Origin: JAMLIO01 sp031412575
GTDB lineage: Bacteria > Bdellovibrionota > Bdellovibrionia > Bdellovibrionales > UBA1609
Assembly (NCBI GenBank): GCA_031412575.1
Contig: JANODG010000185.1
Coordinates: 1 to 47,908 of the forward strand
DNA: 47,908 nt
Reading direction: 5' to 3'
Positions 8,902-16,175 of the stretch are shown here, piece after piece. The number at the start of each line of letters is the position of its first letter. Positions within the stretch are counted from its first letter, which is position 1. The notes below the pieces were generated by a model. That model was not told the DNA's origin. It searched no databases and saw only the letters and a list, made by a program, of their open reading frames with translations. The translations under genes were made by a program, and so were the position numbers.

Positions 8902-8983
8902 CTGTCTAGTTCACTCGTGCGCTTTTAGGGCGGCTTCGCACGCCCTAAGCACTTCGCTGGAACTTTTCCTAATGCGTAGGGCT
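8902..8983 (-). repeat. Dispersed repeat, unit C (inverted, about 82 bp)
   Basis: On the minus strand it reads GCCCTACGCATTAGG, then GAAAAGTTCCAGCGAAG, a core hairpin (TTAGGGCG 8925-8932/CGCCCTAA 8941-8948) and CGAGTGAACTAGACAG. Paired with unit B it gives two perfect 16-base arm pairs: 8875-8890 with 8902-8917, and 8822-8837 with 8954-8969. On the minus strand its 5' end is preceded by TGA. Confidence 0.88.
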
Positions 8984-9048
8984 CAACATCTACTCCCACA
9001 CAACCGATAGTTATTTGACGGCGCATAGCCAAAATTATCGGGAGTCGC

Positions 9049-9327
9049 ATGAGATTAAGTGGAAATTTACAAGTTTATTATGATGCTTTGGAAGAACTTG
9101 GGATTATTGATCCTCTTCTAAAAACAGATTGGACCGAGTTGAATACTTTAAAAGTAACTCGCTTCAGTGATTTCGAAAAACTTATTCGTAAAATCAATCA
9201 ATTAAATTCAGGAAAAGATAAAATTAAACGTGAGTTGATCAGTTATGATTCTCAGATGATTCAATTTTTTGCGATGGAAGTCGCAAAAGAATACGCGGAA
9301 TACCATAAAGAAAAACAAACGCACTAA
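9049..9327 (+). CDS. Small protein of unknown function upstream of the TadA-type ATPase
   Basis: 92 residues, soluble, no signal peptide, predicted helical with charged ends. The ATG has a GGGAG ribosome binding site a few bases upstream. It ends 21 bases before the secretion ATPase, so the two are likely co-transcribed and it may be a partner or regulator of that ATPase. I recognise no domain. Confidence 0.65.
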   Translation: MRLSGNLQVYYDALEELGIIDPLLKTDWTELNTLKVTRFSDFEKLIRKINQLNSGKDKIKRELISYDSQMIQFFAMEVAKEYAEYHKEKQTH

Positions 9328-9348
9328 TATTTTGATTAAGGATTTACT

Positions 9349-10461
9349 GTGGCTAATAAAAAAGAAAAAAATGACGTTTTCAAAGATGCCATAGCTAATT
9401 TTCTTAAGCCTATTGCTCACTTGTTATTAGACGACAAAGTTAGTGAAGTTTTAATCAACGGCCCAGACAGTATTTTTATCGAGATGGGCGGTAAGATGCA
9501 TAAAACAAATATTGTTTTTCCGTCGGAAGACGATCTTCGTGCTGCTGTAAATAGTATTGCTCAAAGCGTCGGGCGAAGAATTTCAGATGAAGAACCAAGA
9601 TTAGATGCTCGTTTAAAAGATGGATCACGTATACATGTTGTGATTCCACCTTGCGCACGAAACGGTACAACTGTCGCTATTCGTAAATTCTTTCAAACAA
9701 GTATGACACTTAAAAGATATGTAGAGCTTGGCGCCGTTTCTATCGAAGGCGCACAGTTTTTAGATATCTGCATGAAGCTTGGTAAAAACACATTAGTTAG
9801 TGGTGGAACAGGTTCTGGTAAAACAACCTTACTTGGTCTATTAACGTCAAGAATTCCAGCAGGTGAGCGTTTAATCGTCATCGAAGATTCCACAGAATTG
9901 AAAGTTGAATATGAACACGTTGTTTTTTTTGAAACAAGAATGTCTGACGAGCAAGGCAATGGTGCTGTAACTATTCGAGATTTAGTGATCAGTAGTTTAA
10001 GACTTCGACCTGATCGTATTATTGTGGGTGAGGTTCGTGGTGGTGAAGCGCTAGAGTTAATCCAAGCAATGAACACGGGTCACAAGGGTTGCATGGGCAC
10101 AGTGCATGCGAATTCACCAAGTGAAGCCATGGTTCGACTTGAGGCTTTAGCACAAAGTGGTGATTCTAAAATCAGCGAAAAAGCCCTAACGATGCAGATT
10201 TCATCAGCAGTAGATGTTGTGATTCAAGTTTCTAGATTAGCGGATGGTTCAAGAAGAATTACAGAAATTGCTGAAGTTCTAGGGTTTAAAAATGGTGCTT
10301 ATGAAACACGACCAATTTTTGCTATAGACCGCTTAATAAAGCAGCCAGACGGGAAGTTAAAGGGAAACCTTGTAGGTAAGCATTTGCCGACGTTTTTAGA
10401 TGAAATCAAAGATAACGGGCTTCCGTTTCCGATTGAAAAATTTGGCAAAATAGCGGCGTAG
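9349..10461 (+). CDS. TadA/CpaF-type secretion ATPase
   Basis: Hexameric ATPase family that powers Tad/Flp pilus assembly and type II/IV secretion. Walker A is GGTGSGKTT with Lys158; the Asp-box is around VIEDSTELK, Walker B is RIIVGEVRGGEA, and the His-box region is MNTGHKGCMGTVHANS. 370 residues, typical of the compact CpaF core without a long N-terminal extension. GTG start with a TAAGGA ribosome binding site. No other pilus or secretion gene (TadB/C, pilin, secretin) is nearby, so it is an orphan here. The last base of its TAG stop is the first base of repeat unit D. Confidence 0.92.
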   Translation: MANKKEKNDVFKDAIANFLKPIAHLLLDDKVSEVLINGPDSIFIEMGGKMHKTNIVFPSEDDLRAAVNSIAQSVGRRISDEEPRLDARLKDGSRIHVVIPPCARNGTTVAIRKFFQTSMTLKRYVELGAVSIEGAQFLDICMKLGKNTLVSGGTGSGKTTLLGLLTSRIPAGERLIVIEDSTELKVEYEHVVFFETRMSDEQGNGAVTIRDLVISSLRLRPDRIIVGEVRGGEALELIQAMNTGHKGCMGTVHANSPSEAMVRLEALAQSGDSKISEKALTMQISSAVDVVIQVSRLADGSRRITEIAEVLGFKNGAYETRPIFAIDRLIKQPDGKLKGNLVGKHLPTFLDEIKDNGLPFPIEKFGKIAA

Positions 10462-10577
10462 CCGTCCGCAGGACGAAAAGCTCCAGCAAGGATTGTCCTG
10501 GGCGTGCGAACGGAAGTCCCAGCGAAGCGGACTGAACGGCAGCCGCCCGAAAGGGACAATCCGAGTGAGCTAGACAG
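10461..10577 (+). repeat. Dispersed repeat, unit D (117 bp)
   Basis: Near-identical full-length copy of unit A, starting in the TAG stop of the ATPase gene. Differences from A fall mostly in loops. In D the outer stem gains a pair, giving GGATTGTCC/GGACAATCC where A has a C-A mismatch. The right part supplies the apparent start of the next coding frame. Confidence 0.9.
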
Positions 10578-11610
10578 CATCAAAACTCCACGCGGCACAG
10601 CTAGCGGTACACCACCGAACGCGCTAAAAAAGGCTGTGAAGTTCAGTTCTAAGATTGCTCATTCTTTTGTTCAATATGGTTCTAAGAACCAATTGGATAC
10701 TGTTCGTTTACTAAATCACTCAGGGCTAAGTTTTGAATTGTGCAGCCACGGTGATGCATGGATTGATGCGGAAAATCTTGAAACATTTTTAAAATTATTT
10801 AAAGAACAAGCGTCGGACTTAAATGACATGTCTCTGATCGAACGAGTCGGTCATCAAGCCGTCGAACTTAAAGCTTGGGGCGTTTTAGACAGCGTTCTTA
10901 AAATGATCCGATCATCTAAAGACATCTACGATAACCCACAACGTTTTTTAAGTTATTTTATTTTTCCAGCGCCGCCGGTAAAAAAATTAAGTGCTACTGA
11001 AACTTCCGTACGATTCGAAGTTCCATTCTTTTTCGAAGAGTATCCACATATTTATTCTTATTTAAAATCTTGCTTCGAAGTGATCGCAGCTTTTTTGGGT
11101 GAACCTATTGCAAATGTCACATGGGATGACAACGTGATTTTCATCACATGGTCTCACAAACAAAAATTACTTTTAGATCAGGACAATTATAATTTAAATC
11201 CAGAATTGATTAAAAATATTATTGAAACTATCGAAAGTAGCCATTCTGAAATTCAAGCTTTGCAAGCGCAACTTGCCGAGAAAAAATTAGAGTTGGAAAG
11301 ATATCAAGAAATAAAAAATTTAGATCAAAGTCAGACATGTTGGACCAGCCACGATAAGAAGTGGTTCGAAGATCAAGTCAGTAAATTGCAAGATTATTTT
11401 TTAAGAGCCCAACAAATGGTCACAATTTTAGCTGGCTCTGAAAAAAAATCTAAGTTTGTAAAAGAAGCTATGAAGAAAGTGCATTGGAATAACGTTCCAG
11501 AATTATTTCCTGAAACCGTAGATAAACTCAAGAGAAGATTAAACTCCGACGACTTCGTCGACCACGATCTCCACTCTTCAGACCAAAAGTTTCAGTTGGA
11601 ACTACAGTAA
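10504..11610 (+). CDS. Protein of unknown function with C-terminal coiled coil; start lies in a repeat
   Basis: Up to 368 residues. The frame opens at GTG 10504 inside repeat unit D, so its first 25 or so residues would be repeat-encoded. An AAGGA stands 11 bases upstream. Coding character without repeat begins after 10577. An alternative GTG at 10636 has AAGG too close for a good ribosome binding site. Residues about 45-220 look like a globular sensor-type domain I cannot name; 240-275 is a likely coiled coil (glutamate-rich, heptad-like). No signal peptide or membrane span. The original 5' end may have been replaced by the repeat. Confidence 0.6.
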   Translation: MRTEVPAKRTERQPPERDNPSELDSIKTPRGTASGTPPNALKKAVKFSSKIAHSFVQYGSKNQLDTVRLLNHSGLSFELCSHGDAWIDAENLETFLKLFKEQASDLNDMSLIERVGHQAVELKAWGVLDSVLKMIRSSKDIYDNPQRFLSYFIFPAPPVKKLSATETSVRFEVPFFFEEYPHIYSYLKSCFEVIAAFLGEPIANVTWDDNVIFITWSHKQKLLLDQDNYNLNPELIKNIIETIESSHSEIQALQAQLAEKKLELERYQEIKNLDQSQTCWTSHDKKWFEDQVSKLQDYFLRAQQMVTILAGSEKKSKFVKEAMKKVHWNNVPELFPETVDKLKRRLNSDDFVDHDLHSSDQKFQLELQ

Positions 11611-11638
11611 GCCCTACGCATAACAAAATGTCAGACAG
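11611..11638 (+). repeat. Decayed copy of the dispersed repeat, unit E
   Basis: Directly after a TAA stop, GCCCTACGCAT matches the 5' end of unit C, and CAGACAG 17 bases later resembles the 3' box CTAGACAG. The GAAAAG..CCAGCGA box and the hairpin core are missing. I read it as an internally deleted unit; chance similarity of the 3' part cannot be excluded. Confidence 0.55.
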
Positions 11639-11648
11639 ACTATGTCTT

Positions 11649-11796
11649 TTTAATTTTTAAACATTGTGTATTATTAATTAAATATTTTGATGTCAGGCAA
11701 GCGTGATGCGTTTTTTCCCGAAGGGAAAAATGCCTGCGAGGGCAGGAGCCCGCATCAAAATATTTAGTTAATAATACACAATGTTTAAAAATTAAA
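11649..11796. repeat. 148-bp inverted repeat upstream of eno (44-bp arms)
   Basis: Left arm 11649-11692 and right arm 11753-11796 are complementary at 43 of 44 positions (the exception would be a G-T wobble). The arms are AT-rich. The 60-base middle is GC-rich, with a perfect TTTTTCCC/GGGAAAAA hairpin around GAA and an outer CAGGCA/TGCCTG pair. No target-site duplication is obvious. The right arm ends one base before the CGGAG ribosome binding site of eno. Confidence 0.9.
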
Positions 11797-11806
11797 CGGA
11801 GTACCC

Positions 11807-13075
11807 ATGAAAATCAAAAAAGTAATCGCTCGACAAATCCTAGATTCCCGCGGAAATCCAACTGTAGAAGTTGATTTCTACTCTACAAAAGCATGGTCAC
11901 GCGCGGCTGTCCCGTCAGGTGCATCGACTGGTGTCCACGAAGCCCACGAACTGCGCGACGAAGACAAATCGAAGTTTGGTGGCAAGGGTGTTCTAAAATC
12001 AATTTTAAATATCACTCAATTGGCTGATGAATTAGAAGGTCAAAGTTTTTCTGACATTTATGAATTCGATCAGTGGTTGATTAAAAAAGACGGTACAGAA
12101 AATAAATCAAACTTAGGTGCGAACTCTTTGCTAGCGTTATCTTTGGGCTTTATTAAAACCCAAGCGCAAGAGAATGAAATGGGTTTGTTTGAATTTCTAT
12201 TACCAAATCAAAAATCATATCGTTTGCCCGTCCCACTGATGAATATTATCAACGGTGGGGCTCATGCCAATAACGGTGTTGATGTTCAAGAATTTATGGT
12301 GGCCCCAGTTTGCGGCGGAAGTTTTAGTGAAGCTTTACGTGCAGGTGCGGAAATCTTTCAAGCCCTAAAAAAAGTTTTAAATAGCGAAGGCCATTCAACA
12401 GCAGTGGGTGACGAGGGTGGCTTTGCACCGAAATTAAAATCAAATCGTCAGGCTCTAGAATATATTATGATCGCCATCGAAAAAGCTGGGTACAAGGCGG
12501 GACAAGATGTGTTTATAGCTCTGGACGTAGCAGCGACTGAACTGTTTGACGGAGAAAAATACCAATGGGAAGGAAAGAAAATTACTCCTGACCAGTTGAT
12601 TGAAACTTATAAAACTTGGACGGAAGAATTCCCGATAGTCAGTATCGAAGACGGTGCTAACGAAGATGATTGGTCGACATGGATCAAGCTTAACCAAACC
12701 ATTGGTTCGAAAATTCAATTGATCGGTGATGACTTATTTGTGACAAACCCAAAACGTTTAAAGATGGGTATCGAAAAGAATGCGGCCAACGCTTTGTTAG
12801 TTAAAATCAATCAGATTGGCACTATCTCTGAAACTATGAACACCGTAGCCCAATGTCATGAAGTGAAATATAACACCATCATGTCCCACAGAAGTGGTGA
12901 AACTGAAGATTCAACAATTTCTGATTTAGCTGTTGGTTTGATGTGTTCACAAATAAAGACGGGCAGCCCATGTCGTGGTGAGCGCACAGCAAAGTATAAC
13001 CAGCTTCTTCGCATCGAGCAGGCTTTAGGGTCGAAAGCTAGTTTTTGGGGAATCAACGCTTTTAAAAAAAGATAG
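11807..13075 (+). CDS. eno: Enolase (phosphopyruvate hydratase)
   Basis: Glycolytic enzyme interconverting 2-phosphoglycerate and phosphoenolpyruvate. Family motifs in order: VPSGASTGVHEA, GGAHANNGVDVQEFM, VGDEGGFAP (acid/base Glu), SIEDG and LIGDDLFVTN (magnesium ligands), LVKINQIGT (catalytic Lys), SHRSGETEDSTI (substrate loop). 422 residues, full length. Ribosome binding site GGAG 5 bases before the ATG. An ftsB-like gene follows, a common order. Its leader carries the right arm of the long inverted repeat, which may affect expression. Confidence 0.98.
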   Translation: MKIKKVIARQILDSRGNPTVEVDFYSTKAWSRAAVPSGASTGVHEAHELRDEDKSKFGGKGVLKSILNITQLADELEGQSFSDIYEFDQWLIKKDGTENKSNLGANSLLALSLGFIKTQAQENEMGLFEFLLPNQKSYRLPVPLMNIINGGAHANNGVDVQEFMVAPVCGGSFSEALRAGAEIFQALKKVLNSEGHSTAVGDEGGFAPKLKSNRQALEYIMIAIEKAGYKAGQDVFIALDVAATELFDGEKYQWEGKKITPDQLIETYKTWTEEFPIVSIEDGANEDDWSTWIKLNQTIGSKIQLIGDDLFVTNPKRLKMGIEKNAANALLVKINQIGTISETMNTVAQCHEVKYNTIMSHRSGETEDSTISDLAVGLMCSQIKTGSPCRGERTAKYNQLLRIEQALGSKASFWGINAFKKR

Positions 13076-13184
13076 ATTGACCTTCAGACGTATGATTCAA
13101 ACTGATCAGAATATAAGCCCGACTTCTATCAACATCTGGTCTAAAGAAGTAAGTCGTTAAGTAGTTAATTTATAAAATTATATT

Positions 13185-13197
13185 TATACTAAATGGT
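13185..13197 (+). promoter_or_regulatory. Candidate -10 box giving a leaderless ftsB mRNA
   Basis: TATACT (13185-13190) lies 7 bases before ATG 13198, so transcription would start at or next to the start codon. There is no ribosome binding site. No good -35 box is visible. Confidence 0.35.
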
Positions 13198-13485
13198 ATG
13201 AAAGCCTTTTTTAATTTTCTTTTTGAATCCCCAAAGCGCATGCTTGTATTATCTCTTGTGTTTTTATTTTTCGGACTAGGATTAAGTGGGGATTTGTTTA
13301 GACTTGTTAAGCTCACAAAATACGAACAAGTTCTAAAAAATAGAATTCAATCGGTTCAAGTTGAAAAACTAGAAATAAAAGAAAAAATCAAAGAATCCAC
13401 ATCCAAGCAGTTTATCGAGCGCGAGGCTTTTCAGCGTTTTGACATGACTCAAGACGGAGACATGATTTTCGTCTTCAATGATTAG
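13198..13485 (+). CDS. FtsB/DivIC-like septum formation protein
   Basis: 95 residues with one membrane segment (about 13-32), then a coiled coil (about 40-65) and a short C-terminal domain (REAFQRFDMTQDGDMIFVF), the layout of FtsB/DivIC, which joins FtsL and FtsQ in the division complex. Position right after eno is the classic ftsB location. Sequence similarity in this family is low, so the call rests on architecture and neighbourhood. Confidence 0.8.
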   Translation: MKAFFNFLFESPKRMLVLSLVFLFFGLGLSGDLFRLVKLTKYEQVLKNRIQSVQVEKLEIKEKIKESTSKQFIEREAFQRFDMTQDGDMIFVFND

Positions 13486-13566
13486 TTTGAAACTTACACA
13501 TTGAGCCAAAATTTATCTTAAACTTTTTGTCTACAGCAATAACTTAAAATATGGCACTTTACGCCT

Positions 13567-16095
13567 ATGAAAGAAAATCTAATTTTAGTAGACGTTAGCT
13601 CCATGTTTTTTAGGGCGTTTTATGCCATTCCCAATTTAAAAAATAAAGAAGGGTTTCCGACAAATGCCCTTTATGGTTTTTTGAGCATGACAGCAAAGTT
13701 GATGCAAAGTTATCCCGATCAAAAAATCATTTACTGCTTTGATCGCCCAGAACCCTCTTTTAGAAAAGCCTTAGACGAAAGATATAAAGCCAATCGTAGC
13801 GAAATGCCAGATGAACTTGGTCAACAAATTCCGTACATTAAAGAATTTACGGATTTATTGGGGATTCCACGACTAGACATTTTAGGTTTTGAAGCTGACG
13901 ACATCATCGGGTCTTACGCCAAATGGGGCGAAGCCAACAACTATAAAGTCATTATAGTTAGTGGTGATAAAGACTTTGCACAGTTAATTTCTGATCAAGT
14001 GGTCATGTTAGATACAATGAAAGACGTGACCTTTGATCCCGCTATGGTGAAAAAGAAGTGGGGTGTAGAGCCTCATCAATTTATTGATTACCTAGCTTTG
14101 ATCGGTGATAGTTCGGATAACATTCCCGGTGTTAAAGGCATTGGTCCAAAGACTGCTGAAAAATTGATAGAGGATTTTAAGACCCTAGACGGCATTTATG
14201 AAAATGTAGAAAGTCTTAAAGGGGCGACAAAAACCAAGTTGATAGAAAATAAAGCTGAAGCTTATCTATCTAAAACGCTAGTCACAATTAAAACTGATAT
14301 TGATTTGCCTACGGATGATTCTTATATTTCTTTAAAACCAAAGAATGCCGTCAAACTTAACGAACTTTTCTTAAAGTTTGATTTTAAAAAATTTATGAAA
14401 GATTTAGGTGATGATAGTGGCTTAAAAAACTATGCCGAAGAGATCGTCGGAAAATCTAAATATAAAAACACACGTGATTATAATTGGACTCAACCTGCAA
14501 CAGTTAAAGATTTGCAAGTGCTGACTGAAGGGGATTCAATTTACTTTATTCCAACCGTCAGCGGTGGAATTATTAGTTTTAACACCCATGCTTTTCTTGT
14601 CGAAGAAATGACCTCTGAAATTATAAGTTTTTTAGTTTCAAAAAAATTAATTTGGTCTGGATTTGATTTAAAAGAAATTTGGCGAAATTTAAGTATTCAA
14701 CCGCAAAAATATAAGGATGATGTCATGCTTGCGGCTTACACGTTAAAAGCCGGAAGTGTTGATTTTTCAAGCGCCCATACTGAATATTTAAACCCGATTG
14801 TTCCCGATGAAACTCAGCCTAAAGAATTATTATACAGTCATTTGAATTTGTTAGAAAAAGTTAAATCTTTGATGCCGGAATCTATCCTTAAAGTTTACGA
14901 AACGATTGAACTTCCATGTATGCCCGTCCTTGCGCAAATGGAAACCTTAGGTGTTCGTTTGGATGCGGATATTTTAAAAGAACAAAGTATTGCATTAACA
15001 GGTGATCTAAAAGTTTTAGAAAAAAACATTCATGATTTAGCTGGCGAGGTATTTAACATTAATAGTCCAAAACAGCTGGGACAAATTCTATTTGAAAAAC
15101 TTAGAATCCCGGCGGCTAAGAAAAACAAAACAGGGTATTCGACCGCAACTGACGTTTTAGAAAAACTTGGAAAGAAATTTCCGATATGTGATTTGGTTTT
15201 AAGCTACCGTGAACTTGCAAAATTAAAATCCACTTACGTGGATTCATTGCCGAAACTAATCCATCCCGAAAATGGCAGAGTGCACACAACTTTTAAACAG
15301 GCGTTCACGGCCACTGGAAGATTATCCAGTGTGAATCCCAACCTACAAAACATACCCATTCGCACCGAGCGTGGGCTTCAAATTAGAAAAGCTTTTGTTG
15401 CCACCCAAGGTTTTGATTTAATTTCAGCCGATTATAGCCAAATCGAACTTCGAATCTTAGCGCACATTGCGGGGGATTCTGCTTTAGTAGATGCCTACAA
15501 GGCAGATCATGACATTCACGCAGTCACTGCGAGCGAAATTTTTGATGTGAACTTAAGTGACGTGAACAAAGATCAACGTCGTACTGCAAAAGCCGTAAAC
15601 TTTGGTATTGCTTATGGTCAGGGGGTTTACGGTCTTGCTGAAAGTTTGAATATTCCACGGGCTGAAGCTAAAGATATTATCGATCGCTACTTTCAAAAGT
15701 TTTCTGGTGTGAAAACTTACATGGAAGATATTGTTAGATTTGCCCGAGAAAAAGGTTACGTCGAGACTCTATTGGGAAGACGTCGCTATCTTCCAGAGCT
15801 TCAATCAAAAAACCGAATGGAACAATCCTTCGGCGAAAGAGCAGCAATTAATGCCCCAATGCAGGGAACTCAAGCTGATATAGTGAAGCTTGCTATGATT
15901 AAAGCCCAAAATGAAATTCGAGAAAAAGCACCTATGATTTTACAAGTGCATGACGAACTTATTTTTGAATGTGAATCATCTATGACCAAAGAGTTAATTC
16001 CAAAGATCAAAGATATCATGGAAAATATTTTTCCATTGAACGTACCCTTAATCGTTCAATGTCATTCCGGCAAAAACTGGCTAGAAGCCCACTAA
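13567..16095 (+). CDS. polA: DNA polymerase I, apparently without proofreading
   Basis: Repair and Okazaki-fragment polymerase, 842 residues, nearer Taq length than E. coli. The 5'-nuclease domain spans about 1-290 (VDVSSMFFRAFYA, VSGDKDFAQLI, GDSSDNIPGVKGIGPKTA). Polymerase motif A is ADYSQIELR (Asp near 622), motif B RRTAKAVNFGIAYGQG, motif C LQVHDELIFE (near 793-800). The middle domain lacks the DxE and YxxxD motifs of an active 3'-5' exonuclease. No clear ribosome binding site precedes the ATG. Confidence 0.97.
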   Translation: MKENLILVDVSSMFFRAFYAIPNLKNKEGFPTNALYGFLSMTAKLMQSYPDQKIIYCFDRPEPSFRKALDERYKANRSEMPDELGQQIPYIKEFTDLLGIPRLDILGFEADDIIGSYAKWGEANNYKVIIVSGDKDFAQLISDQVVMLDTMKDVTFDPAMVKKKWGVEPHQFIDYLALIGDSSDNIPGVKGIGPKTAEKLIEDFKTLDGIYENVESLKGATKTKLIENKAEAYLSKTLVTIKTDIDLPTDDSYISLKPKNAVKLNELFLKFDFKKFMKDLGDDSGLKNYAEEIVGKSKYKNTRDYNWTQPATVKDLQVLTEGDSIYFIPTVSGGIISFNTHAFLVEEMTSEIISFLVSKKLIWSGFDLKEIWRNLSIQPQKYKDDVMLAAYTLKAGSVDFSSAHTEYLNPIVPDETQPKELLYSHLNLLEKVKSLMPESILKVYETIELPCMPVLAQMETLGVRLDADILKEQSIALTGDLKVLEKNIHDLAGEVFNINSPKQLGQILFEKLRIPAAKKNKTGYSTATDVLEKLGKKFPICDLVLSYRELAKLKSTYVDSLPKLIHPENGRVHTTFKQAFTATGRLSSVNPNLQNIPIRTERGLQIRKAFVATQGFDLISADYSQIELRILAHIAGDSALVDAYKADHDIHAVTASEIFDVNLSDVNKDQRRTAKAVNFGIAYGQGVYGLAESLNIPRAEAKDIIDRYFQKFSGVKTYMEDIVRFAREKGYVETLLGRRRYLPELQSKNRMEQSFGERAAINAPMQGTQADIVKLAMIKAQNEIREKAPMILQVHDELIFECESSMTKELIPKIKDIMENIFPLNVPLIVQCHSGKNWLEAH

Positions 16096-16175
16096 TACAA
16101 GTTTCCAGTCAGACGTTAGCCTAGTATTTAAGTGCCTAGCTTTGGGATTTTAATTTGGGTTCCGATATATCTTAC

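Larger units (their letters stand above)
8691..9048. other. Gene-free stretch filled by repeat units A, B and C
   Basis: No credible gene. Bases 8691-8983 are the three repeat units. Bases 8984-9048 are the leader of the next gene, with CCGATA (9004-9009) and TATCGG (9036-9041) as an inverted pair and a GGGAG ribosome binding site before ATG 9049. Confidence 0.7.

Noticed and set aside
8691..8984. Integron attC array
   Set aside because: Units follow stop codons and fold as hairpins, but the GTTRRRY and RYYYAAC core sites and an integrase are not seen.
9693..10076. Minus-strand frame of 127 codons inside the TadA-type ATPase
   Set aside because: Covers the Walker A and Walker B coding region of a clearly real gene.
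10299..10598. Minus-strand frame of 99 codons
   Set aside because: Lies over the end of the ATPase gene and repeat D; shared peptide is the repeat read in the same frame.
8691..11638. CRISPR array
   Set aside because: Repeat units are long, few, unevenly spaced and one is inverted; no regular spacers and no cas genes.
13551..13567. Sigma-54 promoter at TGGCACTTTACGCC before polA
   Set aside because: The -24 element fits, but the -12 TTGC element is missing at the right spacing.
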